From assembly GCF_035938995.1 (NCBI RefSeq), contig NZ_DASZGI010000257.1:1-25146 (forward strand): DNA of 25,146 bases, written 5' to 3'. This document shows, piece by piece, positions 22,778 through 25,146 of this stretch. The translations under genes were made by a program, and so were the position numbers. Below the pieces are notes generated by a model. The model ran no database searches and was not told the DNA's origin. It saw only the letters and a program-made list of their open reading frames with translations. The stretch is from DASZGI01 sp035938995 (GTDB lineage Bacteria; Actinomycetota; Actinomycetes; Streptomycetales; Catenulisporaceae). Position 1 is the first letter of the stretch. Every line of letters begins with the position of its first letter.

Positions 22778-22799
22778 TGTGGATAACCCCTGTGGAAAA
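22778..22799. promoter_or_regulatory. Pair of DnaA-box-like sites
   Basis: TGTGGATAA (22778-22786) is a perfect match to the reverse complement of the E. coli DnaA box TTATCCACA. TGTGGAAAA (22791-22799) differs from it by one base. Both have the same orientation, 13 bp apart, 97 bp upstream of the ssd start. A near-match TTATCCACG occurs at 24952-24960. Binding is inferred only. Confidence 0.45.
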
Positions 22800-23011
22800 C
22801 GTAGGCGACCGAGCGGGTGAACCAGCGCTCGATGATGAGGGACGGGACGCGAGGGTGAACCCGCGGGGAAGAATGGTGAAGGGCCCTGAGTCGGCGATGC
22901 GCGGGCCAGCGGCCGGGACTCGGGGGCGCCGGAGACGCACGGCGGGGGGCGTTGATCAGGTTGGTCGGACACCGGCCGATTCACCGGACTCGGGTCAGTC
23001 AGTCCTGGTTA

Positions 23012-23050
23012 ATTCAGAGCCGGTTTATTCAGACACTGATCTTATTCAGA
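23012..23050 (+). repeat. Three spaced ATTCAGA copies in an AT-richer patch
   Basis: ATTCAGA occurs at 23012-23018, 23027-23033 and 23044-23050, spaced 15 and 17 bp apart. The latter two extend to ATTCAGAC-a/g-CTGA. This patch is visibly less GC-rich than its surroundings. It may be a degenerate tandem repeat or an array of protein-binding sites. Confidence 0.5.
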
Positions 23051-23097
23051 CGCTGACCGGGTTCGTCGAGGTGTTGACCGGGTCGTTCGGAGAAAAG

Positions 23098-23132
23098 GAC
23101 GACCCCCGCCGGGGGGGAGAGCGGGGGTCGTC
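23098..23132 (-). terminator. 12-bp hairpin followed by a short T-rich run on the minus strand
   Basis: gacgacccccgc (23098-23109) pairs perfectly with gcgggggtcgtc (23121-23132). On the minus strand the stem is followed by CTTTTCT, so it resembles an intrinsic terminator for a transcript coming from about 23200-23700. No recognised gene ends there. Confidence 0.55.
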
Positions 23133-23202
23133 ACCTCGACGCGACTCGGGGGGGAGGAGCCGGGTCGAGGCTGCACGGTCGCGAACGATCCGTGACTTCC
23201 AT
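23131..23202 (-). CDS. Possible 23-codon small ORF ending at the hairpin (speculative)
   Basis: ATG at 23202 reads MEVTDRSRPCSLDP, then a Pro-rich stretch ending VASR, and stops at TGA 23133-23131, overlapping the base of the terminator-like hairpin. There is no clear Shine-Dalgarno sequence and no known family. A short peptide abutting an intrinsic terminator has the layout of a leader peptide, but nothing it could control follows on the minus strand before ssd, 450 bp away. Listed as a weak candidate only. Confidence 0.15.
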   Translation of the reverse strand: MEVTDRSRPCSLDPAPPPRVASR

Positions 23203-23715
23203 GGTGTACCCGATGGACTCAGAAGGCAAACTGGCGCGTGACTGATTACGCCGAATGATGACTGTGGGGCGCCTGAGCTGGGATTTCCTCAGGCAATGGG
23301 CGGCCGCGCCACAGCGTGCAAATCGGCGGACGGGATGTCCGGTCTCTCAATTACGAAGAGTAGTCAGGTCAGCGGGCTGGACTCGACTTTCGTGCATTTT
23401 GCTCACGCCGTCAAGAGTGTTAGGCAACAGAATGTTGGCTCCAGCCCGGCACGCACGAATTGGCACCACCGGACGAAGCTATCGCACGAACCGCGGGGTG
23501 GCGGCGGAAAGATCGCGGAACTCCTGCGGACGGTTCCCGCCGCCCGGCGCCCGGGCGCCGCTGTGACACGTCCGTGACGACCCGTTGGATCGCCGTGCAC
23601 CTGCCATACATCCCGCGCACCTCCCGAGTCCATCGCGCGCTTTCCGATTCTCGCGCCGCACCGCGTAGGCTTCGGTCACTGTCCACCGGCGATGGAAGCT
23701 GAGGAGTCCCAGCCG

Positions 23716-24504
23716 ATGCGCACCGCGGCGTTCTTCGACCTCGACAAGACGATCATCGCCAAATCCTCGACGCTGGCGTTCGGTCGCTCTTTCTACCAAG
23801 GCGGGCTGATCAACCGGCGCGCCGTGCTCAAAACCGCGTACGCCCAGTTCGTCTACCTCGTCGGCGGCGCGGACCACGACCAGATGGAACGCATGCGCCA
23901 GTACCTCTCCTCCCTGTGCACCGGCTGGGACGTCGGCCAGGTCAAGGAGATCGTCGCGGAGACGCTGCACGACCTGATCGACCCGCTGATCTACCAGGAG
24001 GCCGCCGACCTGATCGCGGAGCACAAGGCCGCCGGCCGGGACGTCATCATCGTGTCCTCCTCCGGAGCCGAGGTCGTGGAGCCGATCGGCGAGCTGATCG
24101 GCGCGGACAAGGTCATCGCCACCCGCATGGTCGTGGTCGACGGCCGATACACGGGCGACGTCGAGTTCTACGCCTATGGGGACGGCAAGGCGACCGCGAT
24201 CAAGACGCTCGCCGAGACCGAGGGATACGACCTGGAAGGCTGCTACGCCTACAGCGACTCGGCCACAGACCTGCCGATGCTTGAGCTGGTAGGGCATCCA
24301 CACGCGGTTAACCCGGATCGGACGCTGCGCAAGGAGGCGGTGGCCCGCGATTGGCCGATCCTCGTCTTCGCGAATCCGGTGTCGCTGCGGGCCAAGATGG
24401 CGAACCTCAACCTGCCTTCGAAGCCGGTGCTGGCGGCGACGGCGCTCGGCGTGGGAACGGCGGCGGCCGGAATCGTCTGGTACGCGCGTAAGAAGCGGTC
24501 GTAG
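23716..24504 (+). CDS. HAD-IB family phosphatase with C-terminal membrane anchor (SerB-like, Rv3661 type)
   Basis: Haloacid dehalogenase-type hydrolase acting on a phosphomonoester; phosphoserine and other small phosphates are possible substrates, not determinable here. ATG at 23716 follows GAGGAG at 9-nt spacing, giving 262 residues; an ATG eight codons upstream is less well placed. Motif I is FFDLDKTI with nucleophile Asp8 and acid/base Asp10. Motif II is IIVSSSG (about 111-117). The motif III Lys is in YGDGKATAIK (Lys158). Motif IV is YAYSDSATDLPML with Asp181 and Asp185. HAVNPDRTLRKEA is the usual IB-subfamily follow-on. The C-terminus, VLAATALGVGTAAAGIVWYARKKRS, is one hydrophobic helix ending in basic residues, suggesting a tail anchor in the membrane. 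It is divergent from the tad operon as in Mycobacterium. A terminator hairpin follows. Confidence 0.92.
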   Translation: MRTAAFFDLDKTIIAKSSTLAFGRSFYQGGLINRRAVLKTAYAQFVYLVGGADHDQMERMRQYLSSLCTGWDVGQVKEIVAETLHDLIDPLIYQEAADLIAEHKAAGRDVIIVSSSGAEVVEPIGELIGADKVIATRMVVVDGRYTGDVEFYAYGDGKATAIKTLAETEGYDLEGCYAYSDSATDLPMLELVGHPHAVNPDRTLRKEAVARDWPILVFANPVSLRAKMANLNLPSKPVLAATALGVGTAAAGIVWYARKKRS

Positions 24505-24610
24505 CGGCACGGGCACGCGGTAGGTCGCGCGTGGCGGCAAGCGGCGAGCCGACCGAGGCACGTCCGTCTCTCTGAGACCGGGATCGCCGTCAGATAAGTC
24601 AGACAAGAGT

Positions 24611-24643
24611 GACGGCGCCCCGATTCCTGTCAGGGGCGCCGTC
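24611..24643 (+). terminator. Terminator hairpin after the HAD phosphatase gene
   Basis: gacggcgcccc (24611-24621) pairs perfectly with ggggcgccgtc (24633-24643) around an 11-nt loop, 107 bp past the stop codon. There is no T-run after it. Confidence 0.7.
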
Positions 24644-24999
24644 GGCGTGCGCGATGTCCGAGGTACCAAGCGTGCACCGGTTAATTCGTCAGATCAGTCC
24701 GCCGCCGGTCGGTGCCGGTGGGGCTGTCTCGACGGGCCCCAACGCGGGTCGGTCGCGCGTGGGTTCTCGGGCCTCGTGCGCGGTCCGTGTGGCCGTTATG
24801 ACTTCTACTTCCCAGCCTTCCTCAAGAAGCGGTCTCGCGGGCCGTACTTCCTTTGTAGGACGGATGCGCGGACTTGGAAAGCCGGGCACCGGGTGAATAC
24901 CCTCGCTTCACCTGAATGGCGCAGAGATGCCGCCACATCAGTCACACTGGTTTATCCACGCATCAGTGATTCGCACACAGCGGTCGATTCTTGGGCTCC
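24644..24999. other. Gap with no supported gene
   Basis: Open frames here are short and domain-free. A 32-codon frame starting at ATG 24798 (MTSTSQPSSRSGLAG...) has no ribosome site. A DnaA-box-like TTATCCACG lies at 24952-24960. The region presumably carries the promoter of the following gene. Confidence 0.4.
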
Positions 25000-25020
25000 A
25001 TGAACCAATGCGGTTGCGCA

Positions 25021-25146
25021 ATGAGTAAGCCATCCCGAGACACCCGAAGCGTCGCCCGACGCATATCCGGCAAGCGCCTCTCGCCGCGCGTGGATTCCGA
25101 GCTCGACGAAGCCCACCTCCGGCACCGTCAACGACTGCGGGTCCAG
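25021..25146 (+). CDS. Start of an unidentified gene, truncated by the window edge
   Basis: Forty-two open codons run from ATG 25021 to the end of the window: MSKPSRDTRSVARRISGKRL, then SPRVDSELDEAHLRHRQRLRV and a final Q. An in-frame ATG at 25000 (MNQCGCA...) and a TTG at 24991 are alternative starts; an in-frame TGA at 24967 limits the upstream extent. No ribosome site is evident for any. The N-terminus is basic and Arg-rich, without a signal peptide. I do not recognise the family. Confidence 0.45.
   Translation, partial: MSKPSRDTRSVARRISGKRLSPRVDSELDEAHLRHRQRLRVQ

Larger units (their letters stand above)
22682..23715. other. 1-kb divergent intergenic region between the tad operon and the HAD phosphatase gene
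   Basis: No gene with a recognisable product. It should contain the promoter of the tad operon (minus strand) and that of the HAD gene (plus strand). It also holds a pair of DnaA-box-like sites (22778-22799), an AT-richer patch with three ATTCAGA copies (23012-23050), a 12-bp hairpin (23098-23132), a 23-codon minus-strand open frame ending at that hairpin (23131-23202), and a 74-nt segment closed by an 8-bp stem (23374-23447). The longer open frames crossing it have no domains and differ between frames. Confidence 0.5.

Noticed and set aside
22778..22799. Chromosomal replication origin
   Set aside because: Only two box-like sites, no dnaA/dnaN neighbours and no large box cluster.
22444..23241. 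265-codon plus-strand open frame crossing the tad promoter region
   Set aside because: Its first part is antisense to ssd and the rest crosses the hairpin and repeats; no domain is visible.
23374..23447. tRNA gene or pseudogene
   Set aside because: Size and closing stem fit, but there is no GTTCRANNC T-arm and no 7-nt anticodon loop.
23479..24669. 396-codon minus-strand open frame
   Set aside because: Antisense to the HAD phosphatase, whose motifs I-IV are all present on the plus strand.

Overview
The window is very GC-rich chromosomal DNA from a high-GC actinomycete. Gene content and order match two conserved actinobacterial neighbourhoods. One is the Streptomyces coelicolor region with the TAP-type proteinase, holB, tmk, topA, a methyltransferase, H+-pyrophosphatase, the SCO3548-type anti-sigma factor, bldG and a DUF1998 helicase. 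The other is the Mycobacterium tuberculosis Rv3649-Rv3661 region with the helicase, Tad pilus genes, ssd and a HAD phosphatase. A near-canonical BldG suggests a filamentous, probably sporulating lineage (Streptomyces or Catenulispora-like); this placement is inference from family knowledge, with no database search.

Layout. 1-357 (-): N-terminal part of an IS982-family transposase cut by the window edge. 595-668 (-): tRNA-Thr(CGU). 727-2322 (-): secreted TAP-family alpha/beta hydrolase lipoprotein. 2410-7928 (-): DNA replication/topology block holB, tmk, topA; holB and tmk overlap by 8 bp. 8155-9678 (-): class I methyltransferase. 9894-12242 (-): K+-independent membrane H+-pyrophosphatase. 12243-13092: 850-bp gap with a degenerate tandem repeat. 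13093-14344 (-): partner-switching module, RsbW-like anti-sigma factor and BldG. 14496-16817 (+): DEAD/DEAH-DUF1998 helicase, divergent from bldG. 16872-17309 (+): small membrane protein. 17229-22681 (-): seven-gene Tad/Flp pilus operon (ssd, tadA, tadB, tadC, Flp-like pilin, TadE, TadE-like). 22682-23715: 1-kb gap with DnaA-box-like sites, short repeats and hairpins. 23716-24504 (+): HAD-IB phosphatase with a C-terminal membrane anchor. 24505-25020: terminator and otherwise featureless DNA. 25000/25021-25146 (+): start of an unidentified gene.

How it works together. The tad genes are packed head to tail with ATGA/GTGA overlaps or abutting stop-start, which implies translational coupling and stoichiometric production of a type IV-like secretion/pilus machine: Ssd as TadZ/CpaE-like localiser, TadA as motor, TadB/TadC as inner-membrane platform, DUF4244 protein as prepilin, TadE proteins as pseudopilins. 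No prepilin peptidase is present here, so one must be encoded elsewhere. BldG and its anti-sigma partner control sigma-factor release by phosphorylation of Ser57. holB, tmk and topA are housekeeping.

Most of the window is conserved core genome. The items that stand out are: a thymidylate kinase with a long charged coiled-coil and acid/base tail; a 15-bp tandem repeat in the holB 5' end; a TadE-like gene without a stop codon near its conserved end, so its frame runs antisense into the helicase gene; and two long non-coding gaps with repeats, DnaA boxes and hairpins. I did not find convincing evidence of a wholly new system.
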